Assembly (NCBI GenBank): GCA_025056215.1
Contig: JANWWC010000001.1
Location: 962,371 to 1,026,370 of the forward strand
Origin: Cytophagales bacterium
GTDB lineage: Bacteria; Bacteroidota; Bacteroidia; Cytophagales; Flammeovirgaceae
Length of the DNA: 64,000 bases
Reading direction: 5' to 3'
A program made the translations under genes and the position numbers. Under the pieces are notes generated by a model. It was not told where the DNA came from, made no database searches, and worked only from the letters and a program-made list of their open reading frames with translations. Below, one piece after another: positions 48,235-58,393 of this stretch (the first letter of the stretch is position 1; every line of letters starts with the position of its first letter).

Positions 48235-49115
48235 AGCGATGTTTGTTTAAGTTTTAAAGCTAATAAAGTATTTTGAATAAGTGTAATGACCGTCATCGGA
48301 CCGACTCCTCCTGGTACAGGAGTAATATAAGAAGTTTTGGGAGCTACTTCATCGAACTTGACATCTCCTTTTAAAGTAAATCCTGATTTTTTAGAACTAT
48401 CAGGCACCCGAGTAGTACCTACATCAATCACTACTGCGCCTTCTTTTACCATATCTGCAGTAATGAACTCAGGTTTTCCGAGAGCAACAATCAAAATATC
48501 TGCTTGACGCGTATAACTCGGCAAATCGATTGTACGACTGTGAGTAAGAGTAACGGTACAATTGCCCACTTTTTGGTTTCGAGAAAGTAATAAACTCATA
48601 GGGGTGCCTACAATATGGCTTCGTCCTACTACCACACAGTGCTTTCCAGTAGTAGGAATCTGATAACGCTCCAATAAAGTCAGAATTCCAGCAGGGGTAG
48701 CAGGTAAAAAACAAGGCAATCCTAACATCATTCGACCTAAGTTGGTCGGGTGAAAACCATCTACATCTTTAGATGGATGAATGGCTAAAGTAATAGTTGT
48801 TTCATTTATATGTTTAGGCAATGGCAATTGCACAATAAAACCATCGATCGATTCATTTTCATTTAGTTTGTGAACCACTTCTAATAAATCTTCTTGAGAA
48901 ATGGTCTCTTCTAAATGGATGAGCGTGGATTCAAATCCTACTTGTTGGCACATTTTTACCTTATGATTTACGTAAGTTTGGCTTCCACCATCGTTTCCTA
49001 CTAATACTGCTGCCAAATGAGGAACCTTACGCCCTGCTTCTTTTATTTTTTGAACTTCTTGAGCGATCTCTTTTTGAATTTGTTCTGAAACTGCTTTGCC
49101 GTCTATGATTTGCAT
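48225..49115 (-). CDS. folD: Bifunctional methylenetetrahydrofolate dehydrogenase / cyclohydrolase
   Basis: A 296-residue enzyme from the ATG at 49115 (the frame extends to 49151, but [14 protein letters not shown] is the normal N-terminus). It interconverts 5,10-methylene- and 10-formyl-THF. Diagnostic motifs are [14 protein letters not shown] near residue 51 (catalytic Lys56-type), [26 protein letters not shown] and the NADP-binding [16 protein letters not shown], ending with the conserved [11 protein letters not shown]. It overlaps the TRAP permease gene and lies divergent to the methyltransferase gene 67 bp away. Confidence 0.95.
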   Translation of the reverse strand: MQIIDGKAVSEQIQKEIAQEVQKIKEAGRKVPHLAAVLVGNDGGSQTYVNHKVKMCQQVGFESTLIHLEETISQEDLLEVVHKLNENESIDGFIVQLPLPKHINETTITLAIHPSKDVDGFHPTNLGRMMLGLPCFLPATPAGILTLLERYQIPTTGKHCVVVGRSHIVGTPMSLLLSRNQKVGNCTVTLTHSRTIDLPSYTRQADILIVALGKPEFITADMVKEGAVVIDVGTTRVPDSSKKSGFTLKGDVKFDEVAPKTSYITPVPGGVGPMTVITLIQNTLLALKLKQTSLWI

Positions 49116-49182
49116 TGTTGTGATAGCTTTGGGCAAATGTAAAAAAATCATTCATTTTTACAGTACAATTGTTTTGCTATTT

Positions 49183-49884
49183 ATGAAGGTTTATCTTATT
49201 CCAGTACCTATATCAGAAGAAGTTTCTTTTTCTTGGCAATATCCGTTTTGGGAAAAAGTGATCGAAGAAATTCAGTTTTTTTTCGTAGAAAACGAACGCA
49301 CAGCCCGACGTATCGTCAGTGCTATCAAAAAAGGGATTCCTGTTCAAGAGCGTTTATTTTTTCGGCTAAACAAAAACACGACATTGCCCGAAATAGAGGA
49401 ATGCTTTACAAAAATTCCGCCAGAAAGTTCAGTAGGCGTAATGTCAGAGGCAGGCTGTCCGGGTATTGCAGACCCAGGAGCGTTGTTAGTAGGCTATGCA
49501 CATCAAAAAAAATGGGAAATTATTCCTTTAGTAGGAGCATCTTCCATTTTTCTCGCTCTAATGTCTTCAGGGCTTAACGGTCAATCTTTTGTTTTTCGAG
49601 GCTATCTTCCTATCGAAAAAAAGTCGCGTCAAGCCGCTCTCTACGAAATGGCTCAAGCTGCAATAAAATATCATCAAACTCAAATTTTTATTGAAACTCC
49701 TTATCGCAATCAAGAATTGTTGAAAGAACTCACCCACATTCTCCCTAAAAGTTTGCGACTTTGTGTGGCTTGCGACCTGACTGGAAAAACTCAATACATC
49801 AGAACAGCTTTTATTTCTGAATGGCACCAGACTCAGTTACCTGATATCAATAAAAAACCTACTATTTTTCTAATAGGAGAATAA
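49183..49884 (+). CDS. SAM-dependent methyltransferase, tetrapyrrole-methylase (RsmI-like) fold
   Basis: A 233-residue protein from the ATG at 49183 (frame open to 49096; the extension overlaps folD and has no homology-like look). The N-terminal MKVYLIPVPISEE strand, the ENERTARRIV segment, MSEAGCPGIADPGALLV and PLVGASSIFLALMSSGLNGQSF follow the RsmI / tetrapyrrole methylase family layout. Bacteroidota carry this shorter RsmI-like protein beside housekeeping genes. The substrate is not proven; 16S rRNA ribose 2'-O methylation is one possibility. The era gene follows after 37 bp. Confidence 0.75.
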   Translation: MKVYLIPVPISEEVSFSWQYPFWEKVIEEIQFFFVENERTARRIVSAIKKGIPVQERLFFRLNKNTTLPEIEECFTKIPPESSVGVMSEAGCPGIADPGALLVGYAHQKKWEIIPLVGASSIFLALMSSGLNGQSFVFRGYLPIEKKSRQAALYEMAQAAIKYHQTQIFIETPYRNQELLKELTHILPKSLRLCVACDLTGKTQYIRTAFISEWHQTQLPDINKKPTIFLIGE

Positions 49885-49921
49885 ATTGTAATATCGTATT
49901 TTCGTATAAATTTAGTGGCAC

Positions 49922-50800
49922 ATGGCGCATAAAGCAGGATTTATTAACATTATTGGTAGGCCCAACGTAGGAAAATCTACTTTGATGAACCAATTGATGG
50001 GAGAAAAATTTTCGATTGTTACCCATAAAGCTCAAACTACTCGGCATCGCATTATGGGAATCATCAATGGTGAAGATTTTCAGATTGTGTACTCCGATAC
50101 GCCTGGCATCATTTCTCCTCGCTACGAACTCCAAAATATTATGATGAACTACGTGCTTGAATCTTTAGAAGATGCCGACTTGATATTATTTGTAACTGAT
50201 ATTTACGAAAAGCACAACGAAAAAGAAATTATTCAAATGTTAGAAAAAACTACTGTTCCTATAGTTGTGCTCATCAATAAAATAGATACTGCTACCCAGC
50301 CTGATGTGATGGCAAAAATTAAGTACTGGGAAGAAACACTCAGCCCTACAGCAGTGATTCCGATTTCTGCATTGCACAAGTTTAACTTAGAAAGTGTAAT
50401 GCACATCATTTTAGAAAAATTACCTGAACATCCGCCTTATTTTCCTAAAGATGAAATTACAAACCGCTCCGAGCGTTTTTTTGCTTCAGAATTTATCCGA
50501 GAAAAACTATTTAAATATCTCGAACAAGAAGTTCCATACTGCTGCCAAGTAGAAATCATTTCTTTTAAGGAAAGTCAAGACCTTATTAGGATTCACGCAG
50601 AGATTATTGTAGAACGCGAAAGCCAAAAAGGAATTGTCATCGGTAAGCACGGCGACATGCTCAAAAAAATCGGAACAGAAGCACGCAAAGACATGGAAAA
50701 GTTCTTCGGCAAAAAAATATTTTTAGAACAATACGTAAAAGTAGAGCCTAATTGGCGAAAAGATAAAAGAAAATTGCGCCTTTTTGGCTATGGCACCTAA
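49922..50800 (+). CDS. era: GTPase Era
   Basis: A 292-residue ribosome-assembly GTPase. G1 GRPNVGKST at about 12-20, G3 DTPGI, G4 NKID, and the C-terminal KH domain with the GKHGDMLKKIG loop (about 241-251) are all present. It acts on 16S rRNA maturation. Stops within 1 bp of the convergent alkaline phosphatase stop. Confidence 0.96.
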   Translation: MAHKAGFINIIGRPNVGKSTLMNQLMGEKFSIVTHKAQTTRHRIMGIINGEDFQIVYSDTPGIISPRYELQNIMMNYVLESLEDADLILFVTDIYEKHNEKEIIQMLEKTTVPIVVLINKIDTATQPDVMAKIKYWEETLSPTAVIPISALHKFNLESVMHIILEKLPEHPPYFPKDEITNRSERFFASEFIREKLFKYLEQEVPYCCQVEIISFKESQDLIRIHAEIIVERESQKGIVIGKHGDMLKKIGTEARKDMEKFFGKKIFLEQYVKVEPNWRKDKRKLRLFGYGT

Positions 50801-50801
50801 A

Positions 50802-51974
50802 TTATTCCATATTAAATCCTAACAAGGCGACTATTTTATCGAAGACAGCTGTATTTTCATAAAATCCGCTAAACTCTTCTGCTCCCACGCCATAAGCAAA
50901 TACAGGTACAGGCACAGCAGTATGATCGTGAGAAGTAAAAGTTCCATGCACTTCTCCCTTGATTAAAGAACCTCCATTAAGCGTAAGTCCTCCTGTTTCA
51001 TGGTCAGCCGTAACAATTACGAGCGTATTATTAGTTTTATCAGCAAAGTCTAACACTTCTCCTACAGCTTGGTCAAAATCTAACATTTCATCTACTACAT
51101 ATTGTAAATCATTGTTATGACCGCCCCAGTCAATTTGAGAGCCTTCAATCATCAAAAAAAATCCTTCAGGGTTTTGAGAGAGTATCGTTAGCGCTTTTCG
51201 AGTTGCTTTTTTTAACCATTCTGGGTTTCTTCCTTTTGAAATGGAAGGCAAATGATTTTCAGCCAAAAGCGCTGCAAATTTTCCTTGTGTAATTGTATCG
51301 AGTTGTTGCTCAGAAAGAACAATCTGATAACCTTTAGCTGCTAATTTGGCTGTTAGGTCTTGCTTATCTTTTCGATCTTGAAAATGCTTAAGTCCTCCTC
51401 CGATAAAAAGAGTAATAGGTACTTTGAGAAAATCAGCTGCAATTTCTTCGTACATCTCGCGACTGACCTGGTGCGCCACAAAAGCCGCTGGAGTAGCATG
51501 AGTAATAGCACAAGTAGTTACTAAACCAGTACTCAATCCTTCTTTAGCAGCTATTTCTAATATTGTAGGGATTGGCCTTCCTGCAGTATCCACAGCGATA
51601 GCTCCATTTTTTGTTTTTTTACCACAAGCGTAAGCGGTAGCTCCTGCTGCAGAATCTGTAATATAATTATCTTCAGAATTAGTCTTGCAGAGCCCTATGT
51701 ATTTACATCGTTTCAAATGAAGATTTCCGCGGTTGACAGTCATAGCGGCATAAATTTGAGCTAGCCCCATTCCATCGCCAATCATCAAAACTACATTAAG
51801 CGGATAGTGAATCGTATCTTTTTGATAACCAGCAGAATCTTTTACTTTGTAAAATAAAGAAGATGACTTTACTTCTTGTAATTTGGGCTCTTCTTTTTTG
51901 CAAGAGAGCAAAGCAACTATCCCCCAAAAAATGAAAATGTATCTTTTCATAGTAGGATTTTTGGCAAATCTCAT
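50802..51974 (-). CDS. Alkaline phosphatase, exported lipoprotein
   Basis: A 390-residue enzyme. An internal ATG at 51950 gives a shorter lipoprotein signal peptide (MKRYIFIFWGIVALLSC) with the acylated Cys, but the ATG at 51974 overlaps the upstream bshA stop as ATGA, which suggests coupling. Catalytic motifs are VLMIGDGMGLAQI (metal Asp), TDSAAGATAYACG (nucleophile Ser), and TADHETGG (metal His/Asp). It releases phosphate from organic esters outside the inner membrane. No pho regulator lies nearby. Confidence 0.9.
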   Translation of the reverse strand: MRFAKNPTMKRYIFIFWGIVALLSCKKEEPKLQEVKSSSLFYKVKDSAGYQKDTIHYPLNVVLMIGDGMGLAQIYAAMTVNRGNLHLKRCKYIGLCKTNSEDNYITDSAAGATAYACGKKTKNGAIAVDTAGRPIPTILEIAAKEGLSTGLVTTCAITHATPAAFVAHQVSREMYEEIAADFLKVPITLFIGGGLKHFQDRKDKQDLTAKLAAKGYQIVLSEQQLDTITQGKFAALLAENHLPSISKGRNPEWLKKATRKALTILSQNPEGFFLMIEGSQIDWGGHNNDLQYVVDEMLDFDQAVGEVLDFADKTNNTLVIVTADHETGGLTLNGGSLIKGEVHGTFTSHDHTAVPVPVFAYGVGAEEFSGFYENTAVFDKIVALLGFNME

Positions 51975-53113
51975 ATTTTTTCCACCTTTTTAGAAAGCTC
52001 TAAAACCTTTTTATAAAATGATTCATACTTAGGTAAAATCAAATTCATATCGAACTTTTGAGCATGCATAAGAGCATTTTTTTTAAAAATAGGAAGATTT
52101 GCATCGTCGAGCACATAAATTGCCTGAGCAGCCATTTCTTCTATATTTCCTACATCGCTCATAAAACCTGTAACACCTTGCACATTGAGCTCTGGTAATC
52201 CTCCTGCATTACTCGAAATGATAGGCACTTCACAAGCCATTGCTTCTAAAGCTGCTAATCCGAAACTTTCCGTTTCTGAAGGCATGAGAAACAAATCCGC
52301 AATCGAATACACTTCTTCGATTGCTTCAATTTTTCCTAAAAATCGCACATCGTCATATAACTTATACTCATGGCAAAGATGCTCGGCTTTAGCTCTCTCA
52401 GGTCCATCTCCTACTAAAAGTAATTTGGCAGCAATTTCTTGTTTCACCAAAGCAAATATTTTGATGACATCTTGAATTCGCTTGACTTTTCGAAAATTAG
52501 AAGCATGTACTAATAATTTTTCTCCATGCGGAGCGATTGCTCTTTTAAAATGCTCTTTAGGCAACTTTTTGAAGCGTTGTAAATTGACAAAATTAGGAAT
52601 TATTTCAATATGCTTAGAAATTGGGAAATGTTGATAAGTTTCTGCTTGTAAATAACGCGAAACTGCTGTAACTCCATCTGATTGATTGATACTAAATGCT
52701 ACTACAGGCGCAAAACTTTCATCCTTGCCTACTAAAGAAATATCTGTTCCGTGCAAGGTAGTAATTACAGGAATATAAATCCTTTCTGTAGCGAGAATTT
52801 GTCTAGCAGCAATAGCAGCTGAAGCATGAGGAATTGCATAATGCACATGCAGCAAATCTAAATGTTCTGTTTTAACAACATTTACCATTTTGCCCGTAAG
52901 AGCTAATTCATAAGGAGCGTATTCAAACAAAGGATATTTTTGAATATTTACTTGATGAAAATGAATATTTTCACTAAACAAATCTAAGCGCGTAGGAGCA
53001 GAATAAGTAATAAAATGCACATCGTAACCCTTATAGGCAAGCCCTTTTCCGAGTTCTGTAGCTACTACGCCACTCCCACCATAAGTAGGATAGCAGACAA
53101 TTCCTATTTTCAT
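51971..53113 (-). CDS. bshA: N-acetyl-alpha-D-glucosaminyl L-malate synthase
   Basis: A 380-residue GT4-family glycosyltransferase that makes the first intermediate of bacillithiol, a low-molecular-weight thiol. The N-terminus MKIGIVCYPTYGGSGVVATELG and VHYAIPHASAA followed by VITTLHGTDISLVG are characteristic of BshA. The C-terminal donor site has PSETESFGLAALEAMACEVP. It overlaps the phosphatase start as ATGA. bshB/bshC are not in the window. Confidence 0.93.
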   Translation of the reverse strand: MKIGIVCYPTYGGSGVVATELGKGLAYKGYDVHFITYSAPTRLDLFSENIHFHQVNIQKYPLFEYAPYELALTGKMVNVVKTEHLDLLHVHYAIPHASAAIAARQILATERIYIPVITTLHGTDISLVGKDESFAPVVAFSINQSDGVTAVSRYLQAETYQHFPISKHIEIIPNFVNLQRFKKLPKEHFKRAIAPHGEKLLVHASNFRKVKRIQDVIKIFALVKQEIAAKLLLVGDGPERAKAEHLCHEYKLYDDVRFLGKIEAIEEVYSIADLFLMPSETESFGLAALEAMACEVPIISSNAGGLPELNVQGVTGFMSDVGNIEEMAAQAIYVLDDANLPIFKKNALMHAQKFDMNLILPKYESFYKKVLELSKKVEKI

Positions 53114-53249
53114 TTTGCATAAAATTGATAAACAAATAAATCTGTTTTATTCTAAAAAGTTTAAGAAACCTTAATGGAATTTTTATTCTATTTCAGTATC
53201 AAAATTTGCGCATAACAATCGCTAATCTTTCTGTATATTCGCAGCATAA

Positions 53250-55754
53250 ATGACCTCATGTTGTATGTATTTATCTCACAGAATACTTTATTTTTTGTTA
53301 CCTTTATGGTTTGCCTGTTCTCCAAAGCCTCCAAAAAGTTCTAAGACAGGTTTGCAATATCCTCATGAAGCCATCCCCGCTCAAAAAGAACTAAAAACAG
53401 AAGATGAAAAAGAACCTGTTTGGGCATCTAAAAAAGGAAACTACAACCCAGAAAAAACCAAAACGTTTCGCTTGCATCACGTAAAGTTAGATATAAAACC
53501 AGACTGGGAAAAACAATTTCTATATGGAAAAGCGTACTTGAAAATGTCGCCATGGTTTTATTCTCAAGATTCTATCGTACTCGATGCAAAAGGATTTGAC
53601 ATTAATAATGTAAGTCTTATCGATGTTTCTCCTGCTAAGCACCTGATTTACAAATACGACTCCTTGAAGTTAACTATTCAATTGCCTAAAACTTACTACC
53701 GAACTGACACCTTACAAATTTTTATCGAATACACAGCCAAACCTAACTTGCTTAAAACCAAAGGAAGTCGGGCGATTACAGAAGATAAAGGCTTGTATTT
53801 CATCAATCCCACAGGGAAAAACCCTTATAAGCCACGCCAACTCTGGACACAAGGCGAAACCGAAGCCAACTCCTGCTGGTTTCCTATTTTCGACCAACCT
53901 AACCAAAAGACTACTCAAGAAATTCTCTTAACAGTAGCTGATTCTCTTACCACCATTTCTAATGGGAAACTAATTGCTTCTTACAAAAATCCCGATGGAA
54001 CACGCACTGACCACTGGAAACAAATGCTGCCGCATGCGCCTTATTTGTTTGCGTTTTGCGTCGGGAAATATGCTAAAGTAACTGATTGGTGGCGAGATAA
54101 AGAAGTAAGTTACTACGTAGAACCTGCTTATGAACCTTATGCGCGCAACATTTTTGGCAAAACGCCAGAGATGATAGATTTTTTTTCTAAAAAATTCGAT
54201 TATCCATTCCCTTGGGATAAATATTCTCAAGTAGTTGTGCGCGATTTCGTTTCGGGTGCCATGGAAAATACGACAGTAGTTACTTTTATGGAACGCGTAC
54301 AATCAGACCCGCGTGAATTATTAGATGAAAACTGGGAACAAATCATTGCACATGAGCTTTCTCATCATTGGTTTGGCGATTTGGTAACATGCGAATCATG
54401 GGCTAACCTTCCTCTCAACGAATCGTTCGCGAACTACGCCGAATACTTATGGCTCGAATACGCTTATGGAAAACAAGAAGCCGACTGGATGTGGGAAGAA
54501 ACTGCACAAGAATATTTTCAAGAAGCTCTTACTAAACAAGAACCTATGATTCGATATTATTATTTAGACAAAGAAGATATGTTCGATAGACATTCTTATT
54601 CTAAAGGATGTTTATTGTTGCACCTTCTTCGTGCGGAAGTAGGCGACGAAGCCTTCTTTAAAAGTTTAGCTTTGTATCTCAAAAGGCACCAATTTCAGGC
54701 AACAGAAATTCATCATCTTCGTTTGGCTTTTGAAGAAGTTACAGGACGCGACTTACAGCTATGGTTTCAACAATGGTTCTTATCAGCAGGACATCCAGAA
54801 CTGTACATCAAAGACGAATACCAAAACGGAAAAGTGATTCTTACTGTCTTCCAGCGACAAAATACAAAATACACTCCGCTATATGAACTCCCTCTTGCAA
54901 CAGAAATCTGGGTGAAAGGAAAATCATATCGATATGATTTAAGAGTACAACCTTTAGCAGTACAATCTTTCGAAATTCCTGTCGAAGCGGAACCCGAATT
55001 AGTTTTACCTAATGCCGATATGGTATTGCCAGCCAAAATAGACATGCTCAAAACTACCCAAGAGTTTATTTTTCAGTATTACAATGCGACCCATATCTTA
55101 GCCAAAAAAGAAGCTTTACAAGAACTTGCCTCTGACGTAAGCGATTCTTTGATTACGCCCGTTTTCTTGCATGCACTTTCCCATCCATTTTGGGGAATTC
55201 GCCAACTCGCTGCTGAATCTTTAGAAAACTACCAAGGGAAATCCAAACCTTTCATAGAAGCTGCTCTCCGAAATGTAGCTCAAAAAGATCAAAAATCTAT
55301 TGTCAGAGCAACTGCTGTTCGTTCGTTGGCTACCTTAAATGGCGATAGACACTTAGATATTTATGCACAAGCTTGTAAAGATAGTTCTTATTTAGTCGCT
55401 TCTATCGGATTGCTCGCCTACGTCAAATACAAGGGTGCCCAATGGAAAGAAAAACTTGCTGAATACGAAACATCTCAAAATCTGAACATTCTTTACGTAC
55501 TTTCAGAGAGCTATATTTCTAATCAATTGCTCGACAAAGCAAGTTTCTTCGAAAATAAAATCTTGCAACTCAACGGATTTCCTAAAGAAATGATGATAGA
55601 ATTATACAGCAAATATTTAAAAATTCTTCCAGAAAATGCACAACTCAATGGTATTGCGTTTTTAGAAAAACAAGCGACAGAAGCCGACACTCCCAAACTA
55701 AAAGAAAAAATTCTGAATGCCTTAAAACAACACAAATCTGAACAAAATAAATAA
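53250..55754 (+). CDS. M1-family aminopeptidase, exported lipoprotein
   Basis: An 834-residue metalloprotease. The signal peptide ends in a lipobox Cys (PLWFACS, near residue 23); an ATG at 53265 would shorten it by 5. The catalytic core has the M1 signature SGAMENTTV and the zinc motif IIAHELSHHWFGDLV with the downstream ligand Glu in NESFANYAEY (HEXXH-X18-E). The C-terminal third is helical (HEAT-like). It likely trims peptides in the periplasm or at the surface. The TonB receptor gene starts 2 bp after its stop. Confidence 0.92.
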   Translation: MTSCCMYLSHRILYFLLPLWFACSPKPPKSSKTGLQYPHEAIPAQKELKTEDEKEPVWASKKGNYNPEKTKTFRLHHVKLDIKPDWEKQFLYGKAYLKMSPWFYSQDSIVLDAKGFDINNVSLIDVSPAKHLIYKYDSLKLTIQLPKTYYRTDTLQIFIEYTAKPNLLKTKGSRAITEDKGLYFINPTGKNPYKPRQLWTQGETEANSCWFPIFDQPNQKTTQEILLTVADSLTTISNGKLIASYKNPDGTRTDHWKQMLPHAPYLFAFCVGKYAKVTDWWRDKEVSYYVEPAYEPYARNIFGKTPEMIDFFSKKFDYPFPWDKYSQVVVRDFVSGAMENTTVVTFMERVQSDPRELLDENWEQIIAHELSHHWFGDLVTCESWANLPLNESFANYAEYLWLEYAYGKQEADWMWEETAQEYFQEALTKQEPMIRYYYLDKEDMFDRHSYSKGCLLLHLLRAEVGDEAFFKSLALYLKRHQFQATEIHHLRLAFEEVTGRDLQLWFQQWFLSAGHPELYIKDEYQNGKVILTVFQRQNTKYTPLYELPLATEIWVKGKSYRYDLRVQPLAVQSFEIPVEAEPELVLPNADMVLPAKIDMLKTTQEFIFQYYNATHILAKKEALQELASDVSDSLITPVFLHALSHPFWGIRQLAAESLENYQGKSKPFIEAALRNVAQKDQKSIVRATAVRSLATLNGDRHLDIYAQACKDSSYLVASIGLLAYVKYKGAQWKEKLAEYETSQNLNILYVLSESYISNQLLDKASFFENKILQLNGFPKEMMIELYSKYLKILPENAQLNGIAFLEKQATEADTPKLKEKILNALKQHKSEQNK

Positions 55755-55756
55755 GT

Positions 55757-58393
55757 ATGCATGATGAAATTTATATTCTTTTTTGCGCTATCACATTGCT
55801 ATTTCAGCAACCCCTATCAGCTCAAACTCCTTCTTTGTTAGAGAAAAAAATTTCAGTTCGACTTACAGAAAGTACTCTTCTAGAAGGGATCGAACAAGTT
55901 CGCAAACAGTGCGAGTGCAACTTCATTTACAGCTCCGATAATTTTTCTAATCGAAAAAAAATAAGTCTCGCTTTAGATTCCGTACCAATTACCGTAGCTC
56001 TTCAAACACTACTTTTAGGAACGAATCTCGTATATCGCATTGTTGACGACGCTATTATTCTGAAAATTCATGAAAATAACAATAAACCATTCGCGCGCTA
56101 TACGCTTCACGGAAAAATCAAGGCAGTAGAAAATGGAGAAGAAATTATCGGTGCTACCATTGCTGTAAAGGGCTCCCCTATCGGCACTATTAGCAATGAA
56201 TTTGGCTTTTATTCACTCACACTTCCAGAAGGAATCTATAACATAATAGTTAGTTCTGTGGGCTATCAAACTCAAGAAACGACAATTACTCTTTCAGCAG
56301 ACACCATTCTCAATTTCCAATTAGCAGACGCTGTATACGTATTGCCAGAAATTGTAGTGAGCGATTCGAATACAAGAGAGGATATTACAAGTTATAAGCA
56401 ACTTCAGATGAGCAATCAGAAAGTTAATCCCAAAATATTACAACATTTTCCGACTCTTCTGGGAGAAGCTGACCCCGTGAAAGCAATACAGTTATTTCCA
56501 GGCGTAAGTTCAGGTACAGAAGGAAATGCAGGTTTCTTTGTACGTGGAGGAGGAGCAGACCAAAACCTTGTGCTCATCGACGATGCTCCTATCTATAGCA
56601 ACTCCCATTTATTAGGATTTTTTTCCATTTTTAACCCCGACGCTATCAAAGAAGTAGAACTTTATAAAGCTGGAATTCCTGCAAAATATGGCGGAAGGGT
56701 TTCTTCTGTCTTGGACGTCAGACTCAAAGAAGGCAACGAAAACAAGCGTGTTCTCTCTGGAGGAATTGGAAGCATTTCAAGCCGAATCAATATCGAGCAA
56801 CCATTTTATAAAGGAAAAGGGACTTTCGTCGTTTCTGGAAGAAGAACATATTTAGATTTTTTGTTGCGTTCTTTGCCTCAACCACTCACACAAGGCAACA
56901 CTTTTTTCTTTTATGATATCAATCTAAAATCCACTTACAAAATCAATGCACGCAACAAAATCATGGTGGCTTATTACCAAGGACTTGATAAAATCGGATA
57001 CGAAGACTATCTTATCAATACGTGGGGAAACGATGTTCTTTCTTTGCGTTGGAACTGCGTTCTAAATCCCAAAGTTTTCTCGAACACTACTTTTTATTGG
57101 AGCCAATTCCAAGCCAAAAAAATTGATGCTGTGGTCAGCAGCCTTTCAGCTCTTAGCAGGTACGGCGTGCGCGATTTAGGTATCAAACACGATTTTACCT
57201 ATTTTTTGAGCAATAAACTGCAGTTTTCTATAGGCACGGACTTAATTTATCATCGCTATAACTTAGGAATGACCGAACCTTTATTTCCTGCTTCTCGAAT
57301 TGAGCGCTCTCAAACACAACCTATCCTCGCACTGGAAGGAGCTCTTTACGGAAATGTAGAACACGAACTCAGTCAAAAACTTATTTTGCAATATGGATTA
57401 CGATATAGCGCTTTTGCAAATATTGGAGAAGGTAAAACTTTTTTATATGAAACAGGAAACCTTCCTCAACTCACAGTAAGAAACATCATTGATACTGTTT
57501 ACTATCGAAGAGGACAGCTTTATAATCGATACGGCGGATGGGAACCTCGTCTTTCTCTTCGCTTTTTGGTTAGAAACTATAATGCTCTTAAACTCTCTTA
57601 CATGATAAGCCGACAGTATAACCACCAGTTGTTTAATACTACAATTCCTTCTCCAGCGGACATGTGGGCTCCTGTGAACCGATATATTGCCCCACAAACA
57701 GCCCAACAAATTGCGCTAGGCTACTATCAGAATTTTCGAAAAAATGAATACACAGCCTCCGCCGAGATCTATTACAAATCGTTTGATAACCAAGTAGAGT
57801 TTCGCCCTAATGCTAATCTTATTTTTAATGAACACCTTGAAACAGAACTTCTTAAAGGCATTGGGCGTGCTTACGGTGCAGAGTTTTTTGTGCGTAAAAT
57901 CACTGGCAAAACTCAAGGTTGGATAAGCTATACTATTTCTAAGTCAGAAAGGAAAATCGAAGGAATTAACAACTACAAGTGGTTTCCTACCGCTTTCGAT
58001 AGACGCCATAACATTTCTATCGCGATGAGCCGACGGATTCACAAACAAATTGCTCTTTCTCTTACCTGGATATACGCTTCGGGAGTTGCCTATACAGTTC
58101 CCGCAGGAAGGTACGAAAAAGACGGATATATTGTTCCTTATTTTACAGAACGCAACGCCTTTCGCTTGCCTGATATTCATCGATTAGATGTTTCTACTAC
58201 TTTTTATCGCCGCTTATCAATAAAACACAAAAATGAAAGTAGCTTTAACTTTTCTATTTACAACCTATATGGTAGGCGCAATACTTACGCTTACATCTTT
58301 CGACCTAACCCTGAATCACCTTCTGGAACGGAAACTGTTAAAATATATTTGTTTACAATAATTCCTTCTTTCACTTACTCTTTTAAATTTTAG
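55757..58393 (+). CDS. TonB-dependent receptor with STN and carboxypeptidase-like N-domains
   Basis: An 878-residue outer-membrane receptor. After a signal peptide (about 1-22, ends SAQ), an STN (secretin/TonB short N-terminal) domain (about 30-108) and a CarboxypepD_reg-like domain (about 115-205) precede the plug (about 230-345: NAGFFVRGGGADQNLVLIDDAPIY) and a barrel ending in TYSFKF. In other bacteria STN domains let the receptor signal through FecR-type anti-sigma factors, but no sigma/FecR pair is seen nearby. It is transcribed together with the M1 aminopeptidase (2-bp spacer), so peptide products might be a substrate (inference). Confidence 0.9.
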   Translation: MHDEIYILFCAITLLFQQPLSAQTPSLLEKKISVRLTESTLLEGIEQVRKQCECNFIYSSDNFSNRKKISLALDSVPITVALQTLLLGTNLVYRIVDDAIILKIHENNNKPFARYTLHGKIKAVENGEEIIGATIAVKGSPIGTISNEFGFYSLTLPEGIYNIIVSSVGYQTQETTITLSADTILNFQLADAVYVLPEIVVSDSNTREDITSYKQLQMSNQKVNPKILQHFPTLLGEADPVKAIQLFPGVSSGTEGNAGFFVRGGGADQNLVLIDDAPIYSNSHLLGFFSIFNPDAIKEVELYKAGIPAKYGGRVSSVLDVRLKEGNENKRVLSGGIGSISSRINIEQPFYKGKGTFVVSGRRTYLDFLLRSLPQPLTQGNTFFFYDINLKSTYKINARNKIMVAYYQGLDKIGYEDYLINTWGNDVLSLRWNCVLNPKVFSNTTFYWSQFQAKKIDAVVSSLSALSRYGVRDLGIKHDFTYFLSNKLQFSIGTDLIYHRYNLGMTEPLFPASRIERSQTQPILALEGALYGNVEHELSQKLILQYGLRYSAFANIGEGKTFLYETGNLPQLTVRNIIDTVYYRRGQLYNRYGGWEPRLSLRFLVRNYNALKLSYMISRQYNHQLFNTTIPSPADMWAPVNRYIAPQTAQQIALGYYQNFRKNEYTASAEIYYKSFDNQVEFRPNANLIFNEHLETELLKGIGRAYGAEFFVRKITGKTQGWISYTISKSERKIEGINNYKWFPTAFDRRHNISIAMSRRIHKQIALSLTWIYASGVAYTVPAGRYEKDGYIVPYFTERNAFRLPDIHRLDVSTTFYRRLSIKHKNESSFNFSIYNLYGRRNTYAYIFRPNPESPSGTETVKIYLFTIIPSFTYSFKF

